Shown here: positions 8,298 through 15,291 of the stretch, one piece after another | Position numbering within the stretch: the first letter of the stretch is position 1 | Layout: each line of letters opens with the position of its first letter | DNA from: Luethyella okanaganae | GTDB lineage: Bacteria; Actinomycetota; Actinomycetes; Actinomycetales; Microbacteriaceae | Reading direction: 5' to 3' | Assembly: GCF_042660285.1 (NCBI RefSeq) | Contig: NZ_JBHSTP010000002.1 | Coordinates: 310,001 to 374,000 of the forward strand | Length of the DNA stretch: 64,000 bases | Notes under the pieces: model-generated | The model's database searches: none | What the model was told of the DNA's origin: nothing | What the model saw: only the letters and a program-made list of their open reading frames with translations | Program-made: the position numbers and the translations under genes

Positions 8298-8783
8298 TCC
8301 GCGCCTCCTCAGCGTGCTCAGGGTGTCGCTGCGCGGGCGCAGCGAACAGCAAAATGAACCCGGCACCATTCCGTGCCTGGTTCAGGGTTATCAGCTTCCG
8401 CCGACATCGGCGGGGATCTCAGTCGTTGCGCACCCCCGCGACACCGACGCCTTGCCACCATACGGACGCCGGCCCTCCACCACAAACAGACCTGTGGATA
8501 ACGCTGTGAGGAATCTGCGCGAAACGCCGGACGACGTGTGCAAAGGCTGTGGGTAAAGCTGTGGGTAACGAAGAAACTTTCAGAAAATTATCTGCCCTCA
8601 TCAGGGATAAAAATCACTCACAGTTGTGTGTAGAAAGTTGCTTAGACTTCGACTTGAACGTTGGCTGTTTTCACAGCGACCTGTGCATGGAGATGAGGAA
8701 TCAAGCAGGTTTCCTGCTTGCCCAGCCAGCTTAAAAAGGTGTAGCGGCGAGCTGAAGCTCGCCGCTACACCGAAATGCTCAAG
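8298..8783. promoter_or_regulatory. dnaB upstream region with DnaA-box-like cluster
   Basis: Holds TGTGGATAA at 8493-8501 (a perfect DnaA box on the minus strand) and two one-mismatch copies TGTGGGTAA at 8548-8556 and 8560-8568, spaced 12 bases apart. An AT-rich patch (8570-8625) follows. This suggests DnaA binds ahead of dnaB. No gene is visible; the rplI terminator lies at the right end. Confidence 0.6.
8733..8771 (-). terminator. Rho-independent terminator of the rpsF-ssb-rpsR-rplI operon
   Basis: Perfect 16-base arms (8738-8753 and 8756-8771) with a 2-base centre, GC-rich, followed on the minus strand by TTTTT (8737-8733). It begins 12 bases after the rplI stop. Confidence 0.9.
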
Positions 8784-9236
8784 CTACTTGGCGGCAACCA
8801 CCTGAAGGGTGATGGTGGCCGACAGCTCGTCGCGCAGACGAATCGTGGCTTCGTGTTCGCCGACGACCTTGATCGCGTTCGGCAGCTCGATCTTGCGCTT
8901 GTCGAGTGAGCCGAGGCCGGCTGCAGCCACCGCCTCTGCGACATCCGCGGTCTTCACCGAGCCGAACAGACGGCCTTCGGCACCGGCCTTGACGGTCAAC
9001 GTGACCTTGGTGTTCTCGAGGGCAGCCTTGAGTGCCTGCGCTTCCTCGAGAGTGGCGAGCTCACGAGCCGCGCGAGCGGCCTTGATCTGCTCGACCTGCT
9101 TCTCGCCACCACGGGTCCAGCGCACGGCGAAGCCCTGCGGGATGAGGTAGTTGCGACCGTAGCCGTTCTTGACCTCGACGACGTCACCCGGGGCGCCGAG
9201 GCCGGAGACCTCGTGCGTCAGAATCAGTTTTGACAT
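8784..9236 (-). CDS. rplI: 50S ribosomal protein L9
   Basis: Protein of the large subunit near the L1 stalk. The N-terminal signature is complete: MSKLILTHEVSGLGAPGDVVEVKNGYGRNYLIPQG, followed by the long helix (KQVEQIKAARAARELATLEEAQALK) and the C-terminal domain ending TLQVVAAK. 150 residues is normal. It is the last gene of rpsF-ssb-rpsR-rplI and is 11 bases after rpsR, followed directly by a strong terminator. Confidence 0.98.
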   Translation of the reverse strand: MSKLILTHEVSGLGAPGDVVEVKNGYGRNYLIPQGFAVRWTRGGEKQVEQIKAARAARELATLEEAQALKAALENTKVTLTVKAGAEGRLFGSVKTADVAEAVAAAGLGSLDKRKIELPNAIKVVGEHEATIRLRDELSATITLQVVAAK

Positions 9237-9247
9237 GTCGGTGCTCC

Positions 9248-9511
9248 TTAGCGGCCGCTGCCGGCGTAAGGCAGCAGGGCCATTTCGCGGGCGTTCTTGA
9301 CGGCACGGGCGATGAGGCGCTGTTCCTGAACGGAAACGCCGGTGATGCGGCGGGCACGGATCTTTCCGCGCTCGGAGATGAACTTGCGCAGGGTCGCGAC
9401 GTCTTTGTAGTCGATGACACCAACGCGGATCGACTTCGCGGGGGCGGCGTTCTTGCCACCCTTGGCTCCGCGGAGTGGCTTGCGGCGGTCGCCGCTGCTC
9501 TTTCCAGCCAT
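9248..9511 (-). CDS. rpsR: 30S ribosomal protein S18
   Basis: 87-residue small-subunit protein that binds beside S6. The core VGVIDYKDVATLRKFISERGKIRARRITGVSVQEQR is unmistakable, with the family ending IARAVKNAREMALLPY. The ATG at 9511 follows GGAAAG; the frame stays open upstream into non-coding sequence but lacks any other good start. No cysteine zinc site is present, so this is the zinc-free form. Position between ssb and rplI is the standard order. Confidence 0.97.
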   Translation of the reverse strand: MAGKSSGDRRKPLRGAKGGKNAAPAKSIRVGVIDYKDVATLRKFISERGKIRARRITGVSVQEQRLIARAVKNAREMALLPYAGSGR

Positions 9512-9629
9512 GGTCTTTCCTTTGTCTAATGAAGAAGTTGTCGATGGCGTCGGGATCCTTCGACCGGCTCGAGGAAGCCCTCGAATCCTGGAATCCGTTC
9601 GCCGGGGTGGGCCTAGTCGGCCCGGTGAC

Positions 9630-10127
9630 CTAGAAGGGTGTCTCTTCGCTGTAGCTGCCCGGAGTGTTCCAGACATCTCCGCCACCGGGGGCGGCGGCAG
9701 GTGCGCTGGGAGCCCAGGGCTCGCCGCCGCCGCCGGCGGGGCCGCCTCCGCGAGGACCAGAGGACTGCACACGCGTGAGCGAGGCCGTCGCATAGCGGAG
9801 GGAAGGGCCGATCTCGTCGATCTCCAGCTCGATGCTGGTGCGCTTCTCGCCTTCCTTCGTCTCGTACGAACGCTGCTTGAGACGCCCGGTAGCGATGACG
9901 CGGGAACCCTTGGTCAATGAACCGGCAACGTGCTCGGCGAATTCACGCCAGACACTCGCGCGCAGGAACAGCGCTTCGCCGTCTTTCCACTCGTTCGCCG
10001 CACGATCGAAATTGCGCGGAGTGGATGCGATGGTGAAGTTGGCAACCGCCAGTCCGTTCTGCGTGTAGCGCAGCTCCGGGTCTGCGGTGAGGTTGCCCAC
10101 CACGGTGACTATTGTCTCGCCTGCCAT
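9630..10127 (-). CDS. ssb: Single-stranded DNA-binding protein
   Basis: OB-fold protein that coats single-stranded DNA during replication and repair. The fold spans residues 1-115 (TVVGNLTADPELRYTQNG, FLRASVWREFAEHVAGSLTKG). A glycine/proline-rich flexible linker follows, ending in the acidic tip SEETPF that docks partner proteins. 165 residues. It begins 5 bases after the rpsF stop, in the conserved ribosomal operon. The 118-base gap to rpsR may hold a second promoter, though I see none clearly. Confidence 0.97.
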   Translation of the reverse strand: MAGETIVTVVGNLTADPELRYTQNGLAVANFTIASTPRNFDRAANEWKDGEALFLRASVWREFAEHVAGSLTKGSRVIATGRLKQRSYETKEGEKRTSIELEIDEIGPSLRYATASLTRVQSSGPRGGGPAGGGGEPWAPSAPAAAPGGGDVWNTPGSYSEETPF

Positions 10128-10132
10128 GAGGA

Positions 10133-10513
10133 CTAGGCGTCCTTCGCAGCGGCCTTGGCGGGAGCGGCAGCCTTGCGGGCGGCCTTCTCGTCGGCAAGCT
10201 TAGCGGCGGCGGCAACCTGGGCGATCGCTTCTTCGGCACGCAGCACCTTGGTGCGCATGACGGCTTCGCTGAGCTTCAGCTGGCGGTCGAGCTCCGTGGT
10301 GGTTGCAGCCTCGGCGGTGAAGTTGACGACGGCATAGATGCCCTCGGTCTTCTTGTTGATCTCGTAAGCCAGACGACGACGACCCCAGATGTCGACCTTG
10401 TCGACGGTTCCGCCATCGCTACGAACGACGTTGAGGAACTTGTCAAGGCTGGGAGCAACGGCGCGCTCATCGATCTCTGGATCGAGGATGACCATCAACT
10501 CGTACTGATGCAT
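10133..10513 (-). CDS. rpsF: 30S ribosomal protein S6
   Basis: First gene of the rpsF-ssb-rpsR-rplI operon. The N-terminus MHQYELMVILDPEIDER and the core GGTVDKVDIWGRRRLAYEI with KKTEGIYAVVNF are typical; an alanine/lysine-rich tail extends the C-terminus to 126 residues, as in other actinobacteria. The start ATG at 10513 has GAAGGAGG 6-7 bases before it. S6 pairs with S18 on the small subunit platform. Confidence 0.97.
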   Translation of the reverse strand: MHQYELMVILDPEIDERAVAPSLDKFLNVVRSDGGTVDKVDIWGRRRLAYEINKKTEGIYAVVNFTAEAATTTELDRQLKLSEAVMRTKVLRAEEAIAQVAAAAKLADEKAARKAAAPAKAAAKDA

Positions 10514-10649
10514 GACTAACCCACCTCCTTCGGACTAAACGGTTGCAGACTGTCTGCAACAGGAGGGTTGTGCATGTGTGGAACACGGAGGCCGAAGATC
10601 TCGGCACGTGAACAACCTTCATAGGCTAGCGGATGCCGGCCGCTCACGC

Positions 10650-10815
10650 CACCCGCACCCGCACCCGCACTGCACCCGCACCCGCACTGCACCCGCCCCC
10701 GCACTGTACCCGCCCCCGCACTGCACCTGCACCTGCACTGCACCTGCACCCGCAACTGCCCCCGCACTGCACCTGCACCTGCACCTGCACCTGCACCTGC
10801 ACCACCCCTGCACTC
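10650..10815. repeat. Degenerate hexanucleotide tandem repeat (GCACCY)
   Basis: About 165 bases of six-base units, mostly GCACCC, GCACTG and GCACCT. The right half contains an uninterrupted run of GCACCT at about 10769-10800. It lies between the rpsF promoter area and the convergently read nuclease-like gene. All frames stay open because the unit length is a multiple of three, which is an artefact and not evidence of coding. Confidence 0.9.
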
Positions 10816-10845
10816 CATTCGCACCCCCGCATCCCTACCCTGCCG

Positions 10846-10914
10846 AGTGTGGCTATTTTCGACGAAACGGTCCGGCATATCGGGAACACTCGTCGGAAAA
10901 GGACCCACTCACTC
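10846..10914. repeat. Palindromic repeat family A, copy 1 (diverged)
   Basis: Matches the more perfect copies at 12036 and 40573 in layout: an outer arm with TTTTCGACGA, an inner GTCCGGCATATCGG, and the return arm CACTCGTCGGAAAAGG. Several mismatches have accumulated, so this copy is older. It sits after the hexamer repeats, 26 bases beyond the end of the leftward nuclease-like gene. Confidence 0.7.
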
Positions 10915-10939
10915 AAAAAAGAGCGTGAGCCATGAGCCG

Positions 10940-11932
10940 TCATCGGGCCGGGCGCAGTCCCGCTTTGAGGAGGATCGCGCGAAGCGTTGCGCGCCGCATC
11001 GCCTCATCCCAGACCCAGCGCACAACGCGCCGATCCTGACTCCTCAAGCGATCCTCTCGAAGCTTCTCCCGCCACACGATCTCTTCGATCGGGAGTCCGG
11101 CGGTGTACTCCTCACGCCGGTACTTGGCCTTGCCGTCGAATTCACCGATCAGCGCGAAGTCCGGCCAATCGAAGTCGACGACGTCGTTCCCACCGTCGCT
11201 TCGTTCAAAAGCGACCTGCAGAAGCGGCGGCGGAAAGTCACAGAGGTGGATCTGCCCGCGACTGAGCGATTCGCCCGGCGAGCCGGATCTATTGTCGGAG
11301 AATGCCACTGCCGCACGGGCCCGGCTGCTCCCGCGCCGCTTCCCCTCCCTGGCCAATCGTTCGAGGAGGACCTCTTTCGGAACCCCGTTCCAGGGGGAAC
11401 CATGCGGCACAACGAGCTGACGCCGCGTTCCGTGGTCGAGCGATGCAACCGCAGAGAGAAACGACGACGTGCGCGCGAGGTCGATCAACGTGCGCTGCAA
11501 CGAAGTGACGAACACACCGTCGAGTTCTACGACATCGTCGTCGACGAACGCATCATGATGCCATATCACCCCGTTCTTCGAGCGTGCGCCCGAGTTGAAC
11601 GGCGCCAACAGATGCACCTGCTCCGACCAGTGACCAATGATCGGCAACCCCCAGAGCGCGGCGGCCGAAACGTGTGAGTAGACCGGCTGGCTGTGGCGAG
11701 TCTCCGCTACCGCCCGCATCCGCATCAGATGTCTTGCTCGCCCGTCGAGATTCCGCCACTCCTCGCTCGGGAGGAACACGCCACGGCGGATGCGCTCGAG
11801 CGCGCCAGCGTCCGCACCCCTCTGAAGATCACGACCGTCCGCCCCGCGGAGCCCCTGTTCTCGGGTCAGCAGCACCTGGAGAGCAGACGGCGTGGCAAAC
11901 CCGTCTGGGTGGGGAGGAGGAGTGTGAGCCAT
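10940..11932 (-). CDS. AbiEi-like N-terminal domain plus PD-(D/E)XK nuclease-like C-terminal domain protein
   Basis: 330 residues. The first ~130 residues (QVLLTREQGLRGADGRDLQRG, a winged-helix-like part, then RRGVFLPSEEWRNLD) resemble proteins annotated as AbiEi-type antitoxin or transcriptional regulator. The C-terminal half has FDWPDFALIGEFDGKAKY, an E..DGK arrangement as in the Vsr/DUF559 PD-(D/E)XK fold, with a late RRVVRWVWDEA strand. Such single-gene fusions are common in actinobacteria and have no proven role; no AbiEii toxin partner is adjacent. I begin at the ATG at 11932; reading further upstream would run through the palindromic repeat at 12036. Function is inference only. Confidence 0.6.
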   Translation of the reverse strand: MAHTPPPHPDGFATPSALQVLLTREQGLRGADGRDLQRGADAGALERIRRGVFLPSEEWRNLDGRARHLMRMRAVAETRHSQPVYSHVSAAALWGLPIIGHWSEQVHLLAPFNSGARSKNGVIWHHDAFVDDDVVELDGVFVTSLQRTLIDLARTSSFLSAVASLDHGTRRQLVVPHGSPWNGVPKEVLLERLAREGKRRGSSRARAAVAFSDNRSGSPGESLSRGQIHLCDFPPPLLQVAFERSDGGNDVVDFDWPDFALIGEFDGKAKYRREEYTAGLPIEEIVWREKLREDRLRSQDRRVVRWVWDEAMRRATLRAILLKAGLRPAR

Positions 11933-12035
11933 ATCTCGAGCCTGGCGGGACGGGATACCGCGAAATCCTCGGCGCGAGAAATCTGTGCACAACTCGCGGA
12001 CGAGGGCACCTGTGGATAACCGTCTCGGCGGCACC

Positions 12036-12101
12036 GAGTGTGCCCATTTCCGACGAGTGTGCCCGGTATACCGGGCTGTCTCGTCGGAAATGGGCACACT
12101 C
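12036..12101. repeat. Palindromic repeat family A, copy 2
   Basis: 66-base palindrome. The outer arms are 22 bases and perfect (12036-12057 and 12080-12101). The centre is GCCCGGTATACCGGGC (12061-12076), itself a perfect palindrome; only the TGT bases flanking the centre fail to pair. It sits just 5' of the nuclease-like gene and 38 bases beyond the solute-binding-protein stop. Confidence 0.9.
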
Positions 12102-12139
12102 GCGGGGGTGGCCGAGCAACGCGGGCCGCACGAGACGGG

Positions 12140-13489
12140 CTACTTCGCGATCACGGCGTTCGCCTCCGCCTCCGCACGCTCCAGGCCCTCGGCGACCGGG
12201 ATGCCGTTCGCGAAGACCTCATCGAAGATCGGGTCGTACACCGCGACCACCGCGTTGAAGTTCGTGCCCTGTGGTGGAGAGATCGTCGTGGCGTCGCCGG
12301 CGACGACGTCGAAGAACTTCGACACGTCGACGCCCTTCGAGGTCCAATAGTCGAAGTAGGCCTGCTGAGCGTCGACGCCGCCGGGAACGGCCGCACCGTT
12401 CGCCCCGATGAAGCGGTTCCCTCTCTCCGAGCCGAGCCAGGCGAGCACCTTGCGGGTCGCGCCCGGATGACTCGACGCGGTGTTGCCTGCGGCCGCGACA
12501 CCGTTCGTGACCGAGACCCGGCCGGCCGGCCCCGCGGGGATCGACGCGACGCCCCAGTCGAAATTCGCCGCCTCGGCGACACTGGCGAGATTGTAGAGAC
12601 CGGATTGGAAGAGCGCCATCCTGCCCCCGACGAACTGGTCGAGGCTGTAGTCGCCGTCGGCATTCGTGGCGGCGGCCGGCGGGCTCACCCGGTAGCGGTT
12701 GACGAGATCGACGAGGTATTGCATCGCCTCGGCCGTCCGGGGGCTGGTGAAGGTGAACTCCTCGCCATCCTGGAACCGGCCACCGTTCGAACCGATGAAC
12801 GGCAACTGGATCGCCTGCAGCTCGTTCGCTGCGTTGTATCCGAACTGAGCGAGCGCCGAAGCGTCGAATTCTGGATCGTTCGCCGGACGGCCGGAGGTGT
12901 CCTTCGTCAGAGCCTGTACGACCGGCAGGAAGGTATCCGCCGCCGGATCGGGGTTCCACACGAGAGCCTCGAGCGACTCGGCGGAGACCCCGCTCGCCGC
13001 GAGCGCCGCCTTGTTGTAGTAGATAGCGATTCCCGCGTCGGAGAGCTGCGGGATGCCCCACAGCGACCCGTTGCGCGTGAACTGATCGACGACGCTCGGC
13101 GCCCAACCGCTCTTGGCGTTCGTGCCGAACGATCGGTCGATGTCGAGAAGCGCACCCTTGTCGGCGTAGTCGGCGTAGTAGGAGCTGTTGATCCAGAAGA
13201 TGTCGGCGGCGGAGCCCGCTAAGACATCGGACTCCAACTGAGTCCAATACTGCGACCAGGGGATGACGGTGACGTCGATCGCGATATCGGAGTTGCTCTG
13301 CTCGAACTCGGCGAAGGACGCCTCGTAGGCTGCGGCGACCTTGTCGTCCCACAGCCGGACGGTCACGACCGTCTTGCCGGATCCCACGATGCCGCCGACG
13401 AGGGCGATGCCGCCGCCCAGAGCGACCGCGGCGACCAGCACCGAGATCGCGGCCGCGATCGTCACGAATGTGCGTGAGCGCGTTGCCAT
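12140..13489 (-). CDS. Extracellular solute-binding protein (family 1), orphan
   Basis: 449 residues. An N-terminal membrane anchor or signal (FVTIAAAISVLVAAVALGGGIALVGG) is followed by the maltose-binding-type fold: VRLWDDKVAAAYEASFAEFEQSN, then LAGSAADIFWINSSYYADYADKGALLDID and GIPQLSDAGIAIYYNKAAL, and the C-terminal GKVSVTNG-like region. Such proteins bind oligosaccharides for ABC import. There is no cysteine lipobox, so it is not an obvious lipoprotein, unusual for a Gram-positive binding protein. No permease or ATPase gene is adjacent; it must serve a transporter elsewhere or be a relic. Confidence 0.85.
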   Translation of the reverse strand: MATRSRTFVTIAAAISVLVAAVALGGGIALVGGIVGSGKTVVTVRLWDDKVAAAYEASFAEFEQSNSDIAIDVTVIPWSQYWTQLESDVLAGSAADIFWINSSYYADYADKGALLDIDRSFGTNAKSGWAPSVVDQFTRNGSLWGIPQLSDAGIAIYYNKAALAASGVSAESLEALVWNPDPAADTFLPVVQALTKDTSGRPANDPEFDASALAQFGYNAANELQAIQLPFIGSNGGRFQDGEEFTFTSPRTAEAMQYLVDLVNRYRVSPPAAATNADGDYSLDQFVGGRMALFQSGLYNLASVAEAANFDWGVASIPAGPAGRVSVTNGVAAAGNTASSHPGATRKVLAWLGSERGNRFIGANGAAVPGGVDAQQAYFDYWTSKGVDVSKFFDVVAGDATTISPPQGTNFNAVVAVYDPIFDEVFANGIPVAEGLERAEAEANAVIAK

Positions 13490-13581
13490 CTATCAGTCCT
13501 CCACTGGGACGGTAGCAGTCCGGGTCGAACCGGAGCGAGACATCGGGTCGTGCTCGCGGCATCCGAAACCGCGGATACCGC

Positions 13582-15021
13582 TCAGCCCACCCGGTTCGCC
13601 CACCATGCACGCAGCCGCTTGGTCGCCTCCTCCTCGCCAAGCGGTCCGTCGTCGAGACGTTGTTCCAGGAGGAAGCGGTAGGCCTCCCCGACCTCCCGGC
13701 CGGGCCTGATGCCGAGGATCGCCATGATCCGCTCCCCGTCGAGATCGGGACGGACCGCAGCGATCTCCTCCTCTTCGGCGAGCGCTGCGATGCGCTGCTC
13801 GAGGTCGTCGTAGGCGAAACCGAGCCTGTCCGCCTTGCGCCTGTTGCGCGTCGTCACATCGGCGCGGGTCAGGATGTGCAGCCGCTCAAGCTGGTCACCG
13901 GCATCCCGCACATAACGACGCACCGCCGAGGCCGTCCATGCGCCCTCCGTGTAGCCGAAGAAGCGCAGGTGCAACTCGATGAGCCGGGAGACGGCCGCGA
14001 TCGTGTCATTGTCGTAGCGAAGCTCGCGAAGCCGTTTCTTCGCGAGTTTCGCCCCGACGAGATCGTGGTGGTAGAAACTGACGGAGCCGCCGGGTTCGAG
14101 TCGGCGCGTCGCCGGCTTGCCGATGTCGTGTAAGAGGGCGGCGAGGCGCACGATGAGGTCGGGGGAGTCGAGGCGGCCCCTCGATCCCTCGTAGTCGATG
14201 GCCTGATCGAGAACGGTGAGGCTGTGCCGGTAGACATCCTTGTGACTGTGGTGCTCGTCGACCTCGAGCCGCAACGCGGGCACCTCAGGCAGCACGATGG
14301 TGGCGAGACCGGAGTCGACGAGCAGCTCGATCCCCGCGCGCGGGGCATCGGTCTTCAGAAGTTTGGAGAGCTCGTCTCTGACGCGCTCGGCCGAGATGCG
14401 TCGGATGCGCTCGGCGAGCGCCGTCATCGCCTCACGCACCCCATCGTCGACTTCGAAGCCAAGCTGCGAGGTGAAGCGGGCGGCGCGCATCATGCGCAGG
14501 GGGTCGTCGCCGAACGAGACCTCCGGAGCCGACGGGGTGCGCAGCCGCCTGGCCAGCAGATCTTCGATGCCGCCGGACGGATCGGCGAGAGTCATCTCGG
14601 GAAGCCGGAGCGCAAGAGCGTTGACCGTGAAATCGCGGCGCCCGAGATCATCTTCGAGCGAGTCGCCGAAGACGACCTCTGGCTTGCGTGTCTCGCCGTC
14701 GTAGCTGTCGCTGCGATAGGTCGTGATCTCGACGGTCTCACCGGCGACCTTGGCACCGATGGTGCCGAACTGGCGGCCGATGTCCCAGTGCGCCTCGCTG
14801 ATCGGGGTGACGATCGCGAGGATCTGGTCGGGCGTCGCATCGGTGGCGAAGTCCAGGTCGTTCGTGCCCCGGTCGAGGAAGGCGTCGCGAACAGGCCCGC
14901 CGACGAGGGCGAGCTCATGACCGGCCGCCCTGAACGTTGACGCCAGGCGCGAAACGGCGGGGGAGGCTGCCAGCTCGCCCAGCCTGGCGAGGGCTGCCGC
15001 GACACTCTGCATGCTGACCAT
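13582..15021 (-). CDS. cca: CCA tRNA nucleotidyltransferase
   Basis: Adds or repairs the CCA end of tRNAs. The nucleotidyltransferase head has ALVGGPVRDAFLDR, then NDLDFATDATPDQI with the catalytic aspartates. The ERxRDELSKLL motif follows, and a C-terminal HD domain contains ALLHDIGKPATR and, further on, HHDLVGAKLAKKRL. 479 residues, usual for the actinobacterial PcnA/CCA type. The ATG at 15021 is used; an ATG 9 bases inside is an alternative. In relatives it lies next to the DUF6049-murJ pair, as here, divergently transcribed. Confidence 0.95.
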   Translation of the reverse strand: MVSMQSVAAALARLGELAASPAVSRLASTFRAAGHELALVGGPVRDAFLDRGTNDLDFATDATPDQILAIVTPISEAHWDIGRQFGTIGAKVAGETVEITTYRSDSYDGETRKPEVVFGDSLEDDLGRRDFTVNALALRLPEMTLADPSGGIEDLLARRLRTPSAPEVSFGDDPLRMMRAARFTSQLGFEVDDGVREAMTALAERIRRISAERVRDELSKLLKTDAPRAGIELLVDSGLATIVLPEVPALRLEVDEHHSHKDVYRHSLTVLDQAIDYEGSRGRLDSPDLIVRLAALLHDIGKPATRRLEPGGSVSFYHHDLVGAKLAKKRLRELRYDNDTIAAVSRLIELHLRFFGYTEGAWTASAVRRYVRDAGDQLERLHILTRADVTTRNRRKADRLGFAYDDLEQRIAALAEEEEIAAVRPDLDGERIMAILGIRPGREVGEAYRFLLEQRLDDGPLGEEEATKRLRAWWANRVG

Positions 15022-15043
15022 GTTAGAGGGCGCGTCGTCGCCG

Positions 15044-15141
15044 TGTTCACAGCTCAGGCGGTTCCCGGGCGATGGGTCCGGCGCTTCACGCCGGCCCGGG
15101 CCGCCTTCACGTTCGAGTCGAAACCGCCTGAGCTGTGAACA
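15044..15141. repeat. Long intergenic hairpin with 20-bp perfect arms
   Basis: Arms at 15044-15063 and 15122-15141 are exact reverse complements (starting TGTTCACAGCTCAGG). The 58-base loop contains its own stem, CCGGCG-CTTCA-CGCCGG. It occupies the divergent spacer between cca and the DUF6049 gene. It is unrelated in sequence to family A. Confidence 0.9.
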
Positions 15142-15278
15142 TCACGCCGAGGTGCCGGACGCCTGCTCCGGCCCGCATCCGACGGGCCGCCGATGACGGC
15201 GCCCCATGTTCAATGCCGGAGAGCTGCCCGGCATCCGACTCCTCAAGATGCCGCGGGTCGCTCCCCGGTTCGACGCCG

Positions 15279-15284
15279 TAGAAT
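15279..15284 (+). promoter_or_regulatory. -10 box giving a probable leaderless transcript
   Basis: TAGAAT lies 7 bases before the ATG at 15292, with no Shine-Dalgarno sequence between. This is the arrangement of leaderless mRNAs, which are common in actinobacteria. No good -35 is visible. Confidence 0.5.
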
Positions 15285-15291
15285 CTCCTGC

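Noticed and set aside
10578..10935. Open frames across the hexanucleotide tract
   Set aside because: They exist only because a 6-base repeat keeps the frame open; the translated products are repeats of HPHPHCTRT type with no other support.
12038..13222. A 394-codon plus-strand frame across the solute-binding protein
   Set aside because: It begins inside the family A palindrome and reads the complement of a well-supported gene.
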